Positions 36,101 through 46,245 of a stretch of 64,000 nt of DNA are shown in pieces. The stretch is from Lytechinus pictus. Taxonomy: Eukaryota > Echinodermata > Echinoidea > Temnopleuroida > Toxopneustidae. The DNA lies in contig NC_087258.1 of NCBI RefSeq assembly GCF_037042905.1, positions 10,839,501 to 10,903,500 on the forward strand, read 5' to 3'. The position numbers were made by a program, and so were the translations under genes. Numbering within the stretch: position 1 is the stretch's first letter; each line of letters opens with the position of its first letter. Below the pieces are notes generated by a model. That model was not told the origin of the DNA. It did not search any database and was given only the letters and a program-made list of their open reading frames with translations.

Positions 36101-38730
36101 AAGTTTTATCAATATTACTGAAAGTTCATGACATTTATCAATTTAGCCATGTAAAGAGGAATAATTTTTTGTTTTTCTTGTCATGAACGCAGACAAAATG
36201 ATGGACCTTATGGGAACTGACTCTATTCCATTCCAAATTAATACTGAAGGTATCATGCAATTATTGATTATATGCTGTGGTTCTTGTGTGTGTGTGTAAA
36301 TTCTAATCTTTTGGGGAAAATTTAAAATTGACAAAAATGTAATTTTGTTTTTTATTTATTTTTCACTTCATGTTATAGCACATTTTTGTCAAAATGTTTG
36401 CCTTGTTGAAGATTGTTTTTTCTTTGGAGCACTTTCTGTGAAACAATATCATATTTTGCTTGGATTTTTATTCTTGAATCACTTGATTGTCCTATACAAA
36501 AAATAATTTTGTTTGTGTTTTTTAATTCTCATTTTTCTTTTCTGATGATTTGCTTTTGTTTGAATGGATTTGTCAATTTTGCAGAAAACAACTGGAATCT
36601 GTTAACAATTGTTTGGTTGATTTTTTCACAATGTCACTTAATTTGCCACAAAGTGTAATCATTACAGATTCAGCGCTTGAATCTGGTGTTAGTGTAATGA
36701 TGATATGAACACCAACACCAGGGCCCCGTAACACACAGCTTGGTGATTAATTGCTAAATGAAAGGGCCTATCAAGATCATTGTTGCATGCGCATTTTGCT
36801 CTGTAGACTGACTAGGAACCAATCAGAATTGTTCTTTCAAATTAGCGATTGATCACTAACCTGTGTGTTACTGGGCTCTGACAGTAGCACCCAATTTTAC
36901 ATTGAACTGGTGTTAAGAATTGATTCGTGAGATGCAATGTGTATGTTTATAAATAGTCTTGGATGTTTAATGCTGCTGTAGAATGTTGCCTGACGAATAA
37001 GTTAATATGGTTGCTGATGTGTCTTCAAAGAGACACTGTATTTGTACACTTATTTTGTATTATCTTGACATACCTAGCATGGACCAAATGCCAATGAGTG
37101 AACGAATGATGTTATATGCTTTTCTTCTCTCTCTCTCTCTCTCTTACAAGTGACCATCATTACTTCAAATTTTGAGCAGTGCTGATTTATCTAATATGTT
37201 CATATTTGATAATAATGATAATAATATTAATAATGAATAATAATGATAAATTGGTACTTATATAGCGCATAATCAATTAAAATTGCTCTATGCGCTTTAT
37301 ACAAATTGCTCTCCAATATTACAATTACACTGCAACAAAAGTAAGTATGTTTTCAAATGAAAAGATTCAACAGAAGTACATGATCGAAGGTGAATAGGTA
37401 TAAAACTATTCCATAATTTGGGACCGCAAAAATCAAAGCTAGCTTCCCCCCTTTGAAACAACTCTAGGAATGTGTAAAATTATAGTGTCTTCACCAGAAC
37501 GAAGTCTATAATGTGGCCGGTGTGGTGATCTAAGTAAACTATAGAGGTATTCGGGAGCCATTTTATGCATACCCTTATAAACTAACAGTGCAACTTTATA
37601 AGATATAGATAATAATAATAATGATAATAATAATAAGTTTTTCTAATGCACACTTTCTGATGAATCATCACTCAAGGCGCTACATGTAAAATAAACAAAA
37701 CATTGGACATAATCAATTTATGACAATGTTATTTATTACAGATTTGATAGCCGGAGGTCAACCTCTTATTGAAGGTCAGTTGAAAGAGAAGAAAGTCCGC
37801 TGGAAGCTCTTCAGGAGATGGAAGACACGCTACTTCACCCTGGCTGGAGAGAGATTACTCTACAGTAAAAACAAATCGGTAAGGACTGCCAAATAGGCCT
37901 GTATAATAATGATAATAATAGACGGTTCTTGTATAGCGCATAACACATTATAAATAACGTCTCTATGCGCTTCCAAAGGACTTGGATATTATTACCCTGG
38001 CTTTAGCCCCGCAGCCTTTTACAGCGCTGGGGCATTTCAAGGAATAAATTCCTGCCAGGTACCCATTCACCTCACCTGGGTTGAGTGCAGCACAATGTGG
38101 ATAAATTTCTTGCTGAAGGAAATTACGCCATGGCTGGGATTTGAACCCACGACCCTCTGTTTCAAAGTCCGGAGACTAATCCACTGGGCCACAACGCTCC
38201 TCGCTAATATTGTGATTATATCAACAATATTGTGATGATATCAACAATATTGTGGTGATATAAAAATTATGGTGATAATATCAACATATGGACCCCTAGG
38301 AAAAACAGCATTTGCTGATAGGGTGTTCCATGATACGAGTGGTAAATAAATAAATAAATAAAAACACGTATTGAAAAATATTACTGTATTTTTTATCAGG
38401 CATTGTTCTGATTTAATATACTCTTACTACTGCTACCACCAATACCATGATCACCACCACAATTGACACTAAAATATTGGATTTTTTTTTTCATTGCAGC
38501 AGATGACGGGAACTCTGCCCATTGAACTGAGCAAGGTCCAGAGCGTCAAGACGCTGCGTCGACGTGACCGAAGCATTCCAAAAGCCTTTGAAATCTTCAC
38601 AGACGACCAGAAGACGTACGTCTTCAAGACGCGGGATGGAGCCAACGCCGAGCAGTGGGTCCAGTGCCTCACCCTGGCGATGCGACAACGTCAAGCCAGT
38701 TTCCGGAGCGATAACGAGTCAACGACGTAG
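23951..38730 (+). CDS. VEPH1: Ventricular zone expressed PH domain protein / Melted, complete
   Basis: Twelve coding exons (23951-24159, 25456-25600, 26262-26439, 26837-27000, 27500-27709, 28513-28727, 29402-30201, 30626-30768, 32091-32225, 32694-32808, 37742-37878, 38500-38730) give 2,682 bases: 893 residues plus TAG. All junctions are AG/GT with matching phases. Residues 1-375 form the conserved alpha-helical N-terminal region; its start [20 protein letters not shown] and the segment [18 protein letters not shown] are diagnostic. Residues about 375-630 are a Ser/Thr-rich, low-complexity linker. The PH domain at about 780-885 contains [20 protein letters not shown] and the final-helix Trp in EQWVQC. 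The family acts at the plasma membrane: fly Melted binds phosphoinositides and recruits Tsc1 and FOXO in insulin/TOR signalling, and vertebrate VEPH1 has been linked to TGF-beta and FoxO signalling. Length resembles vertebrate VEPH1 (about 830) and fly Melted (about 1,000). Confidence 0.97.
24240..24545. mobile_element. Inverted-repeat element, 'ggcccgtg...ggtttaa' family
   Basis: Both arms carry 'ggtttaa'/'ttaaacc' blocks and end in 'ggcccgtgt' and 'atgggccat'. It matches the 16005 element in order of internal motifs. Lies in VEPH1 intron 1. Confidence 0.65.
25456..25600 (+). CDS. VEPH1: VEPH1 coding exon 2
   Basis: Acceptor TTTCCAG, donor GTAAGC, residues 70-118. It includes [17 protein letters not shown] and [11 protein letters not shown], both typical of the N-terminal helical region. 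Confidence 0.95.
26262..26439 (+). CDS. VEPH1: VEPH1 coding exon 3
   Basis: Acceptor GCTATTCAG, donor GTAAAC, residues 119-178. It encodes [19 protein letters not shown] and [21 protein letters not shown]-like helices of the family. Confidence 0.95.
26837..27000 (+). CDS. VEPH1: VEPH1 coding exon 4
   Basis: Acceptor CTCTCCCAG, donor GTAAGT, residues 178-232. It begins [13 protein letters not shown] (the Gly codon is split with the previous exon) and ends [11 protein letters not shown]. Confidence 0.95.
27500..27709 (+). CDS. VEPH1: VEPH1 coding exon 5
   Basis: Acceptor CTTACACAG, donor GTGAGT, residues 233-302, phase 0 at both ends. It encodes [15 protein letters not shown] and ends in [14 protein letters not shown]. 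Confidence 0.93.
27775..27933. mobile_element. Short palindromic element 'gggtcccgtaacacaaag'
   Basis: Left 'gggtcccgtaacacaaagat', right inverted 'agggtctcataacacaaata'. Same family at 36720-36885 and 41688-41818. In VEPH1 intron 5. Confidence 0.85.
28513..28727 (+). CDS. VEPH1: VEPH1 coding exon 6
   Basis: Acceptor TATCCTTAG, donor GTAACG, residues 303-374. The run LLIEIKSI-like (here [20 protein letters not shown]) is a family landmark at the end of the helical domain. Confidence 0.93.
28795..28946. mobile_element. Short palindromic element 'aggggcccgttgcagaaag'
   Basis: Left 'caggggcccgttgcagaaag', right inverted 'aagggcctgttgcagaaaga', with 'cgcaactc' in both arms. It splits an older hairpin repeat, since 'ttgtcagatc' lies before it and 'tgacaacttttcc' after it. 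Confidence 0.85.
29030..29285. repeat. Short-period 'tggtctaattgccagt' tandem repeat
   Basis: About 12 degenerate units of 18-20 bases ('ccagttggtctaattgccat', 'tcgtccaatagccagttcgt'). Shorter stretches recur at 23400-23490, 32840-32960 and 33715-33760. Confidence 0.8.
29402..30201 (+). CDS. VEPH1: VEPH1 coding exon 7, large Ser/Thr-rich linker
   Basis: Acceptor CCTTAACAG, donor GTCAGT, 800 bases, residues 374-641. Low-complexity and rich in Ser, Thr, Pro, Gln and Arg (for example [13 protein letters not shown]). It ends with the conserved-looking [17 protein letters not shown]. The longest exon and the least conserved part; likely phosphorylated and disordered (inference). Confidence 0.93.
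30232..30555. repeat. (GAT)n microsatellite
   Basis: About 320 bases of GATGAT/GATATT sequence starting 31 bases after the VEPH1 exon 7 donor. Confidence 0.95.
30626..30768 (+). CDS. VEPH1: VEPH1 coding exon 8
   Basis: Acceptor CTCCCTCAG, donor GTAAGA, residues 641-688. It encodes [20 protein letters not shown] and [11 protein letters not shown], the region before the PH domain. Confidence 0.92.
30788..31001. repeat. (TCAATC)n hexanucleotide repeat, split by a transposon
   Basis: 'Atctcaatctcaat' units run to 31001 and resume at 31742-31800, on either side of the element at 31002. Confidence 0.9.
31002..31741. mobile_element. TTAA-ended element inserted in a microsatellite
   Basis: TTAACCCTAATTCTCCCGGGG at the left and, inverted, TTAACCCTAAATCTCTCGGGG at the right, separated by 740 bases. 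The hexanucleotide repeat continues directly on both sides. A G16-like run follows the left end. No transposase ORF. Confidence 0.85.
31803..32064 (+). mobile_element. tRNA-derived SINE, second family
   Basis: Head 'tggctcagttggtagagcgg' (A box) and 'ggagttcaaacccgacc' (B box), then 'gttgctgctaccctgtttgg', and a (TTA)n tail. Ends 27 bases before VEPH1 exon 9. The body differs from the 12836 family. Confidence 0.85.
32091..32225 (+). CDS. VEPH1: VEPH1 coding exon 9
   Basis: Acceptor TATAACAG, donor GTGAGT, residues 689-733, phase 0 at both ends. It encodes [20 protein letters not shown] and [16 protein letters not shown]. Confidence 0.9.
32694..32808 (+). CDS. VEPH1: VEPH1 coding exon 10
   Basis: Acceptor CGTCTTAG, donor GTAAGT, residues 734-772. 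It encodes [20 protein letters not shown]; the W-x-C-F-x-C motif matches the vertebrate family pattern just before the PH domain. Confidence 0.93.
33005..33492. mobile_element. Inverted-repeat element 'acaaggggaagatcggaca'
   Basis: Left arm '...aaagatattacaaggggaag', right arm inverted 'aaagatactacaaggggaag', followed in both by 'atcggaca' and 'gttgagtaagtaaa'. Outer sequences 'gagtggtattttgataatga' (32970) and 'accagaataccaccct' (33698) hint at a larger host element. Confidence 0.75.
33786..34336. mobile_element. Long-TIR element, uninterrupted copy
   Basis: 'Tgtcaagtccaccccagaaa' and inverted 'aggacaagtccaccccaaaa'. Related to 2406-3384 but without the retrotransposon insertion. Confidence 0.88.
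34445..35272. mobile_element. Hairpin element 'caggggggtatttcacaaag', host of a nested MITE
   Basis: Left 'caggggggtatttcacaaag' (34445) and right inverted 'caggggggtgtttcacaaag' (ends 35272). The arms are separated by the TTAA-flanked element 34637-35242, which sits within the right arm. Confidence 0.85.
34637..35242. mobile_element. TTAA-flanked MITE nested in a hairpin element
   Basis: TTAAAGGGGAATCCAGCCTT at the left; right end inverted TTAAAGGGGAATCCAACCCA. Subterminal 'aagtttaaaagaaatcggac' resembles the 'catcaaaatcggat' block of the 14698 element. 606 bases, no ORF. Confidence 0.88.
35304..35712. mobile_element. Foldback element with a central 80-base palindrome
   Basis: Ends 'agggtgattccat' and inverted 'agggcgattccat'. 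The centre (about 35465-35550) is a strong palindrome built on 'gtgaattagaggtgaaaatg'. Next to it, 35717-35755 is a second palindrome, 'taattgcattgtaagttact' and its inverse. Confidence 0.75.
36720..36886. mobile_element. Short palindromic element 'gggccccgtaacacacag'
   Basis: Left 'agggccccgtaacacacagc', right inverted 'agagcccagtaacacacagg'. Central sequence 'gactgactaggaaccaatca' matches the copy at 27775. Confidence 0.85.
37195..37680. other. Degraded SINE/LINE-like sequence with (AAT)n
   Basis: (AAT)n/(GATAAT)n stretches at 37195 and 37610 flank 'tatagcgcataatcaatta', which resembles the minus-strand SINE tail. The segment between reads like an old retrotransposon 3' end. In VEPH1 intron 10. 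Confidence 0.45.
37742..37878 (+). CDS. VEPH1: VEPH1 coding exon 11, start of PH domain
   Basis: Acceptor TTATTACAG, donor GTAAGG, residues 772-817. It encodes the first strands of the PH domain ([20 protein letters not shown], then [13 protein letters not shown]). The basic K/R cluster is the expected phosphoinositide-binding loop. Confidence 0.95.
37905..38203 (-). mobile_element. tRNA-derived SINE, inverted copy in VEPH1 intron 11
   Basis: Reverse complement of the 12836 family: (ATT)n first, then 'ggtacccattcacctcacct', 'gcagcacaatgtggataaat' and the head 'gggatttgaacccacgaccc ... ccacaacgctcc'. Confidence 0.9.
38500..38730 (+). CDS. VEPH1: VEPH1 coding exon 12, end of PH domain and stop
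   Basis: Residues 818-893 and TAG. It encodes [39 protein letters not shown] and the C-terminal helix [13 protein letters not shown]. The acceptor is a tandem TTGCAGCAG, so the exon may start at 38500 or 38503. Confidence 0.95.
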   Translation, partial: QMTGTLPIELSKVQSVKTLRRRDRSIPKAFEIFTDDQKTYVFKTRDGANAEQWVQCLTLAMRQRQASFRSDNESTT

Positions 38731-38904
38731 ATCCCGTGCAAGTTGTGTAAGCGAGTATTCTCATTCAATCCCGGCAGAGTTAGTCACCGGTGTGCTTGCT
38801 CGTCATGCTATCTAAGAATGATTGTTGGTTGATGTTAAGGAACCTCGTCAAAAGTCAGAGCCGCGTGTTTTCGACAAGGAATAAACAAGCAGCTTTTCAT
38901 ACAG

Positions 38905-39180
38905 GGCCCAGTCTTACAAAGAGTTACGATTGATCCAATCAATCATAACTCTATGGAAATCCATCAGTGTCATATTATTTTCTACAGGAAATTTGCACAT
39001 TGTCCTTTGTAAACAAAGAGAAGCACAGTGAATTTTCAAGAAAACAACGAATGCATGAATATACATCATAGTTAGAAAATATTTTGAACAAACATGCATA
39101 ATAGATGTTGACGCTGCTGGCCGTCCATAGTTGTGATTGATCGGATCAATCACAACTCTTTGTAAGATGGGGGCCCTCTT
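38905..39180. mobile_element. Palindromic element 'gggcccagtcttacaaagag'
   Basis: Left 'gggcccagtcttacaaagag', right inverted 'agggcccccatcttacaaag'; 'ttgatccaatcaatcataac' occurs in both arms. Sister copy at 46443-46718. It may lie in the VEPH1 3'UTR. Confidence 0.85.
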
Positions 39181-39884
39181 CTCACATTTCATCATAGATA
39201 AAACAATGGGAAATGCAGGAAAGCCACTGATTGTTGTTGTTGTTTTTAGGGTTTATGGCGCTATTCCAGCGATCTCCGATGATCTGCGCCACTGGAAAGA
39301 TGCATAGTGCCTTTATCATGGGATTTCTACCAAAAGGCACTACACCAACTTTAGACAAGGTGCCTCTACCCGTTTACTGAATTTCGAAGGTGCCCATAGG
39401 CTTTATACAGGGACCACCCGTTTCCAGTAGGCAATGGGTTAATGGCCACACTGACATTCACCAACACAACAGAACGATCCTGATTATACTGCACCTGATT
39501 GAGTCAACAGCCAGTATGGTCATTTCCTTGAACAATCAACATATTGTACATCCAACCCCCATTTTTTCCATTCTTCATTCGCCCCCTGGACGACTCAAAC
39601 CATGATAATTCGAGAGCTTTACACCTTTCCACATGAGTTAGAGACAGAGATGAAACATTTCATCTTACATGTAGGGAGTCAAGCATACATATTTCATGGA
39701 ATTGAGCAGTAGCTCCCATTTCCAAATACTGCACTATATATTAAACATGCACGGATGTCCATCATGAGAAATTCAAGTATTGTAATATTAAAATAAGGGC
39801 GTTTGAAGAGCAATCCTCTGGGCTTGACATTTCTACCACGATATTCTCCTTACATAATAATATTCGGTTCTTATTAATGATTAT

Positions 39885-40448
39885 AATATACAGCATTTAT
39901 GGGGCCGGATTATCTAGTTGCCTTTACAATGAGGCACTATACAGTATATTACTCCGGCTATAGCGCATATCATGTTATCCAATATCTCTTTGCCCTTCCA
40001 AAGGGTCCTTGGATATTATTAACCCTGGTTTAGCCCAGCATACATTAAACAGCACACAATCATTTCCTGTCAGGTACCCATTACCTCACCGAGGTAAATG
40101 GATGAGAATGCTCATGAAAATTAGCCGTTACCTTTTGTTTCTGGAATTGAACTTTGCCTTTTAGTAAAACAAAGCAGCGTTGTGGCCATGTGGATGAGTC
40201 TCTAGACTTTCAAACAGAGGGTCGTGGGTTAGTATCCTAGCCGCAGCGTTATTTGCTTCAGCAAGAAATTGATCAATGATGTGCTGCACTCAACCCAGGT
40301 GAGGTAAATGGGTACCGGCATGAACTAATATCTCAAAAAGCTGTGAGCACTGGAATCGGTAACCAAGCATAGCCAGGGTATTATAGGAGCAACTTGAGCA
40401 CCTACTCAAGATGGATATGTGCACTATACCCTAAATCATTATTATTAT
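39885..40448. mobile_element. Two degraded SINE copies in opposite orientation
   Basis: 39885-40125 reads on the minus strand ('taccctggtttagcccagca', 'caggtacccattacctcacc'). 40185-40448 reads on the plus strand ('gcgttgtggccatgtggatg' to (ATT)n). Both belong to the 12836 family. Confidence 0.65.
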
Positions 40449-40599
40449 AGCAGAGAAAATATTTAGGGTATCAGTGTTGACGGGAGGCTGATTTTCTACT
40501 TTTTCTTAACCCTTACCAATATTTATAAAGATTAATGATATCTGATGCTTGCGATACCGCCCCCCCCCCCCGAACTTCGTGCTATTATCACACCAATGA

Positions 40600-40785
40600 A
40601 ACCAGGGGCTTCGGAACGGTTTTCAAAGTGGGGGCTGAGCCAAAAGTAGAGGGGCTGATCATGCAAAAAATCACAATCTGGTCATTTTTTCGTTTTTGTA
40701 CATGGTTTTGGAAAAAAGTGGGGGGGGGAGCTGAATCCCCTCTAGCCCCCCCCCCCCCCCCCCCCGCTTCCGTGGCCCCTGGAAA
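40600..40785. mobile_element. Probable hAT-like element 'caggggcttcggaacgg'
   Basis: Left CAGGGGCTTCGGAACGG and right, inverted, CAGGGGCCACGGAAGCGG, with poly-G and poly-C runs inside. The flanks share only 'gaaac', so the target duplication is uncertain. Confidence 0.6.
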
Positions 40786-41687
40786 CTGACTCCAAACTGA
40801 CCAATCACATGTCATTGGTTATATCATAATAGTTTTTGTGAGTTTGAGGAAGGTCTGGCCTGTGTGATTTTACCATGAGATAAACCTTGTCAAATAAATG
40901 GCTTTATTGATTAGTTGTATAAATGTTGCCTTATATATAGATCATCTTTAATGAACCAATTTTGTGAAGGCTACATCGAAGAGCTCTTTTAAATGTAATA
41001 TGGTGCATAATGTAGGGCTTCAAAATAAACTGTTCAGAAGTCTCAGTGATGTACAATAATACATTCTTATGTACAGATACATAGATCATTTTTCACATTT
41101 CAAAATTTATATGTTATTTTCAATCATATGATATTGCAATATTTGCAAATGATTGGTTTAGAAAACATCAATATTCCCATAACTATTTATTTGTGAATAA
41201 AGCATACTCACAATTTTGGTTTAAACAGCCATTTTCAGATGCAAATATTGCAAGTGGTGGTCTCATGAAAAATGCATCACATCGTTGTGTCTCTAATTAT
41301 TATTCTTCAAACATTTGTGTGAAGCATCATATAATTTGTAGACAATGTCAGTTTGAAAAGTTTTGCAATGTGCCTTTAAAAGACACAATTTCATATAAAA
41401 GCAAAATATCCCTGATAAAACTTGTCAATAAATTATTGCAAGCCAGTACTAGGTTGCCACACCAGATCTCCCAAGAAAGAATAATGTGTATCTCAGATAT
41501 TTGACATTGAAACTTTCACGATATTTTGAACAGGTAGGAAAATTTGCGGGACCTTCATTTCTTATTATTCTTTCGAGTTTTTTTTTTTTTTCATGATTGC
41601 CTTCATACAGTCGTATTGAAATGGAAATTTTTGCTAGGATTGACTTCTGAAATTTGGAAACAAAGTGGACAGTAACCCAATATCAGG

Positions 41688-41818
41688 GGCCCGTAACACA
41701 AAGCTTAGCAATGATCGTAGAACATTTTTCTACGATTGATTCCATTGACTACAATGTACAATCAATCGTGAAATTTGAGTGTAAGATTAATTGCTAACCT
41801 TTGTGTTATGGGACCCAG
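41688..41818. mobile_element. Short palindromic element 'ggggcccgtaacacaaag'
   Basis: Left 'caggggcccgtaacacaaag', right inverted 'tgggtcccataacacaaagg'; same family as 27775 and 36720. Confidence 0.85.
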
Positions 41819-42335
41819 GTCTGACCTCAGATCTGACAACTTTCCTCGATTCCTGAGAAACACAGGTATGTGACTGTTACCATGGTAACTGGCAGATAAA
41901 AGAGACTTTGTCTGATCTTACAAGCCCTTTGACGAAACACTCTTCTATTACCTCGCATGGAACTCAGATGTTTTTTTACGGAAGTTGACCAAAGTCGCCT
42001 ATCGCCAATTTTTAAAATGCAGAACCAAATTATTTTTACCTCACATTTTTGTTTTACAGGGCGAGTGAAAAAAGTTTACACCTGAACCTAAACAATAGCT
42101 AAATTATTAAGAAATCATTTGTGAATAACAAATGTTCATATATCACATGAAAGATTGTTTCATCTCAGATAATTTGGTATTTTTATGTGATATACATGTG
42201 TGTCAGATATGTCTACACTTGGTTTTTCAGAGTGTCTTTATTAATTGTTTAGGTGTGATTTTTGTTTTACTCGTCCAGTTTATTTTTGCGAAAACCAAAG
42301 AAACAGGTGTGAAGACTTAAGACATGGTGGGTGTT

Positions 42336-42515
42336 TCATAAAGCTGTTTGTAGGTTAAGAGCAACTTTTAAGAATGTCTGGTGAACCTTTCTCACGAGCT
42401 ATATAATCACCAATGAACATTTAATGGTGAATATCATTTACCACAAGAAAGGATCACCAGTCATTCTTAAAGTCACTCTTAACTTACAAACAGCTTTGTG
42501 AAATGGCCCCCTACT
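42336..42515. mobile_element. Palindromic element 'tttcataaagctgtttgtag'
   Basis: Left 'tttcataaagctgtttgtag', right inverted 'atttcacaaagctgtttgta', with 'aagaatg' and 'ggtgaa' inner blocks. Sister copy at 48520-48706. Confidence 0.85.
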
Positions 42516-42718
42516 GTATGAACTTTTATGTTCAGGTGTTGGCTCTAATTTGTGAGATTTTCATTTGTCATTCATTCAATTTATGTTCCAACAGAGAAAC
42601 TCCCTACAATGCATCAACTTTAAGTTGAAAATGAAAATAAGTACGTTTCCATGCACTTCTTAAGCTATTGTACACCACAATTATATAGTTATTACTTTTC
42701 TGCACATGCAGTCAAGAA

Positions 42719-42900
42719 GAGTATATCTATGTAGCTTTTAATTGTTGTTGCCCTTCTTGTGAAATTTAGTTTTGAAAATTTGCTTGTAAAAGTTTTGTCT
42801 CAAAAGCAAAGAGTATATCTATGTAGCTTTTAATTGTTGTTGCCCTTCTTGTGAAATTTAGTTATGAAAATTTGCTTGTGAAAGTTTTGTCTCAAAAGCG
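42719..42900. repeat. Direct tandem duplication, period 92
   Basis: 'Gagtatatctatgtagcttt' begins at 42719 and again at 42811. The two 92-base copies differ at only two or three positions, so the duplication is recent. Confidence 0.95.
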
Positions 42901-42964
42901 TTCACATTGATAAGGTCATGTGTAATTGCATAAGCCATGATTCCAGACAAGGTATCCCAAGGCA

Positions 42965-43090
42965 AGGAATACTATTCAATTCAATTTTGTTTATTTTCCA
43001 CAATTCCAAATATGGCAGCCAAATTGTGCAAAACAATGCAAATACCAATTAATGAAACAAAAATAAACAAGTAAAGAACATTAACAAAAT
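42965..43090 (-). mobile_element. Non-LTR retrotransposon 3' tail, minus strand
   Basis: 'Aattcaattcaattttgttt' at the left is the reverse complement of an AAATTGAATTGAATT tail. About 120 bases of AT-rich 3'UTR follow. Confidence 0.5.
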
Positions 43091-43099
43091 AATTACTTT

Positions 43100-44100
43100 G
43101 CATTTTTTTCAACCTGACTTTTTTTCATTCAGTGGTCTATATAATAAGAAGTTATGATGAGGTTCAAATTATTTGCAACTATGATAATTGATTTTAATTT
43201 GACATTGGCATGAATTAATCACAACTCGTAATATGATAGAGCAATGCCCTCCCTACGAGTTTCCTGTATATTTAAAATATTACCAAATAGTTTATATCAA
43301 ACTCTTGATTTAGAAAAAATGCTCATTTATAATTTACTTTAAGCAAATAGCACTGCATTTTTATTAAACTTTATTCAAATTTGAACGAATAATTTTCATC
43401 AAAAAATTTTGTTTTAATTGTAATTAATGTGATCTCTTTAAAAGAGAGCTGTGTCATATATATCAATACATTATATTTTTCTTATGTAACAAGATTGTTT
43501 TCTTATATCCGTTGTGTCATTTTCATTCAGACGTCTTTGTGAAACTCCAAACAGTGGCATAAGCAGTACTTAGATTTATACGTTTTTGTAGTATGACTCA
43601 CTTGCAGCTAATGTGTATAACTTTGATGTATTTGTTTCTTTTCTGCAAAGCAGTGATCGTGGTTGATAACTGTATTGTATTCATTAGGGCCATTTCAGAC
43701 TGAAGAAATGGAAAGTGCAAACAGAAACATGAGAGAAATATTATGCCGAAAGGAAGAGAGCAATATACTTCTCCATCATTATAAAAACAAAAAGCAGTAT
43801 CTGCCGCATTTGTTTTTAGCTTCATAATCTGTTCACATATTTGAATATATCAGCAGAAAAAGGAGTTAATAGGTTCTTCAGTAATTTTGTTGTTGTTGTT
43901 ATCTCTCTTTTTTTTCTGTCTGAACTGGGTCCAAGCATATTCTAATTCTTTAACAGATTGACAGATTGTCTTGAATTTGTCTTTCAGTGAAGGTACTCAC
44001 TGACTCTTCCGTGATGTTTAGTAAAGTAAATGCATTCTCAAAAAATCCATATTTTTTTTGGAAATGTTTCTCCAAACTACAGAATGTGGATGCATCCATA
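43100..44100. other. No feature seen
   Basis: Intergenic AT-rich sequence between VEPH1 and the convergent P450 gene. No exon or defined repeat. Confidence 0.5.
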
Positions 44101-44110
44101 TTGTGACGTG

Positions 44111-44374
44111 CAGGCACGGATCCAGGGGGGGGGCATGTGCCCCCCTTTTGAGAAGAAAAATTAAAATTTGTAATGTAAAAATGCCATTGAAACCAAGGTG
44201 TGCCCCCTCTTGAAATTCAAGACCTTTTTTTTTTTTTTTTTTGCTTGTCAAATTTTTTCGGGTACGAAATATCCTTAATTTGTGGTTGAAAACCTTTTTT
44301 TTTTGGTCTTGTCAAAATTTTCCTCCGAAGAATTTGCCCCTCCCCCCTTTTGGAAAATCCTGGATCCGCCCCTG
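44111..44374. mobile_element. hAT-like element, 264 bases, TSD GTGACGTG
   Basis: CAGGCACGGATCCAGGGGGG at the left; inverted CAGGGGCGGATCCAGGATTT at the right. Perfect GTGACGTG on both sides (44103-44110, 44375-44382). Contains two 'cttgtcaaattttttcgggt' units with poly-T, as in 17985. Confidence 0.93.
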
Positions 44375-44399
44375 GTGACGTGTGAGTTGAGTTATGCTT

Positions 44400-45950
44400 A
44401 GATCAAGATTTTGAATCAAATATATTATGTAGAAATTTAGAAAACCACTGAAATGTGCCACTTAACTGCTATGGTTTATATAGAGTATAAAATGTTTTCT
44501 ATGATTATGTGTCAGTACTAACTTTTAACTATGCCGTGAAAAATGCTGTCAATTATATTTTGTCAATATGTATTCATAGTAAGATATTATTCCATTCATG
44601 TTTGAAATTGACGATTATAAATGTATAGCAGATCTAATCACTAAATGAAAAATATAGATGTTGAATTTTGAGACGATTCAGAATAGATTATATGATTTCA
44701 AGCAAATAATGGTGTATTATTTGATAGATTAGCTTTATATATATTTATATATGCTGAATTCTGCATAACACTTATTTACTCGTGTTGAGTGTTCAAATAA
44801 TTCAAATTTGTAAGTTTTGATAATTTGCATTTCCAAAGAGAAACTCTGCATTTTGCTATGGATTTATTCAACTTTTAGCAGAGAGCTATTCTGTTCTGAC
44901 CGCCAAAATATTTGTGAAGTATCAAAAAGTTGCTTGTCATGTTAACTGCAAAGAAACCCGCATTATGTAATTTTTCATCTTAATTCTTCCTTTATTATGG
45001 TTTGACAGAAATGATGGTTTAAATCAGCGGTTAGAACCAAAGAAAACCTTGGATTGGGAATCTGACCCTTATTCAACTTTTTTTGGACAAGCATAGGTAA
45101 CATGTCAGTCCTCGAGTGACCCCCCCCCCCCCCCCGCCATCGAGCAGGGATGTGTCAATATTCACTGTCATATCCTAATTTAAGCCACTTGTATTTATCA
45201 TGTATTTATTTGATTAAAGTTCAACCTCATCTACTTCTAAAGCCACATGATATTTAGAAAATAGACATTTTCAGTCTTCTTCTATGACTGCTGAAATTTG
45301 TAGGGGATGGCATCAGTTCTGAACATATTGCCATTTTGCCTTCATATTTCTATCACTTTTATTATTTTATTGGATTCATCAGCAGGCATACATGACCATT
45401 TTTTTAAAAGTTGATTCTTGTAAAAAGATTTTTTTTTTTCAATCAGCTTTCATTCAAGCTATCTTGTCAGAATTGAATATCCCCCCTCCCAACATTCGAT
45501 TAGATTAAATGAATGAATTAATAAAATATATAAAATAAAATAAATAAATAATTGAACAAATTAATGATAATAGTGATAATGAATAAGATATATTCTATCC
45601 AATTTACAGGTAATGTAATTTTATCCCTACCCCATGTAGTCTGCTGGGTATTGCCAGCACAAACCATTATCGATCCTCCACCAACAAGTGGGTCTGAAGA
45701 CAAGCCTACCACGAGTTACGACTGGTTTGGTACGGCACATAAAGACACAATTATTCTTCTATATGAAGTCCATGATATACGGCACATAGTACACTATCTG
45801 TATTAAGTCTGTGATAGGCTTGCAATTCAGACCACTTTAATATTGTTTCAACAAAGCTTGTGGCTACAAGTAAGTAGCTATACAAGCTAAAAAAATATAT
45901 ATGTACTCAGAATAAATCATCTGAAATAGACCATGTATTCATTAATTATC
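44400..45950. other. Intergenic, little structure
   Basis: AT-rich sequence with a C17-like run at 45120 and an (AAAT)n stretch near 45520. No supported gene. Confidence 0.5.
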
Positions 45951-45961
45951 ATCATTTCATA

Positions 45962-46245
45962 AAGGGGCCGTTACACTTGGACCTTTAAGCCAGTGTATAC
46001 CAAAGTAGACTGGTGAGCTGTTTTTTTTTCTTCATTTAATCACATTTTTTGGTGTCAAGAATTGCCTTTCATTATCACAAAATATAAAGAATTCAGCTTC
46101 GTTAAATCAAGAAATCTTTGTTTTATATGTTAACAAAAGTCAATTCTTGACATCAATATACGGGACAGGATAAAAAAAAACGGCTGACCATTCATAATTC
46201 GGCACACGCTGGCGGCTGAAAGGTCCAGCTAGGAATGCCCCTTAT
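45962..46245. mobile_element. Inverted-repeat element 'aggggccgttacacttggac'
   Basis: Left 'aaaggggccgttacacttgg', right inverted 'aaggggcattcctagctgga'. 'Gacctttaagcc' faces 'ggctgaaaggtcc'. Confidence 0.65.
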
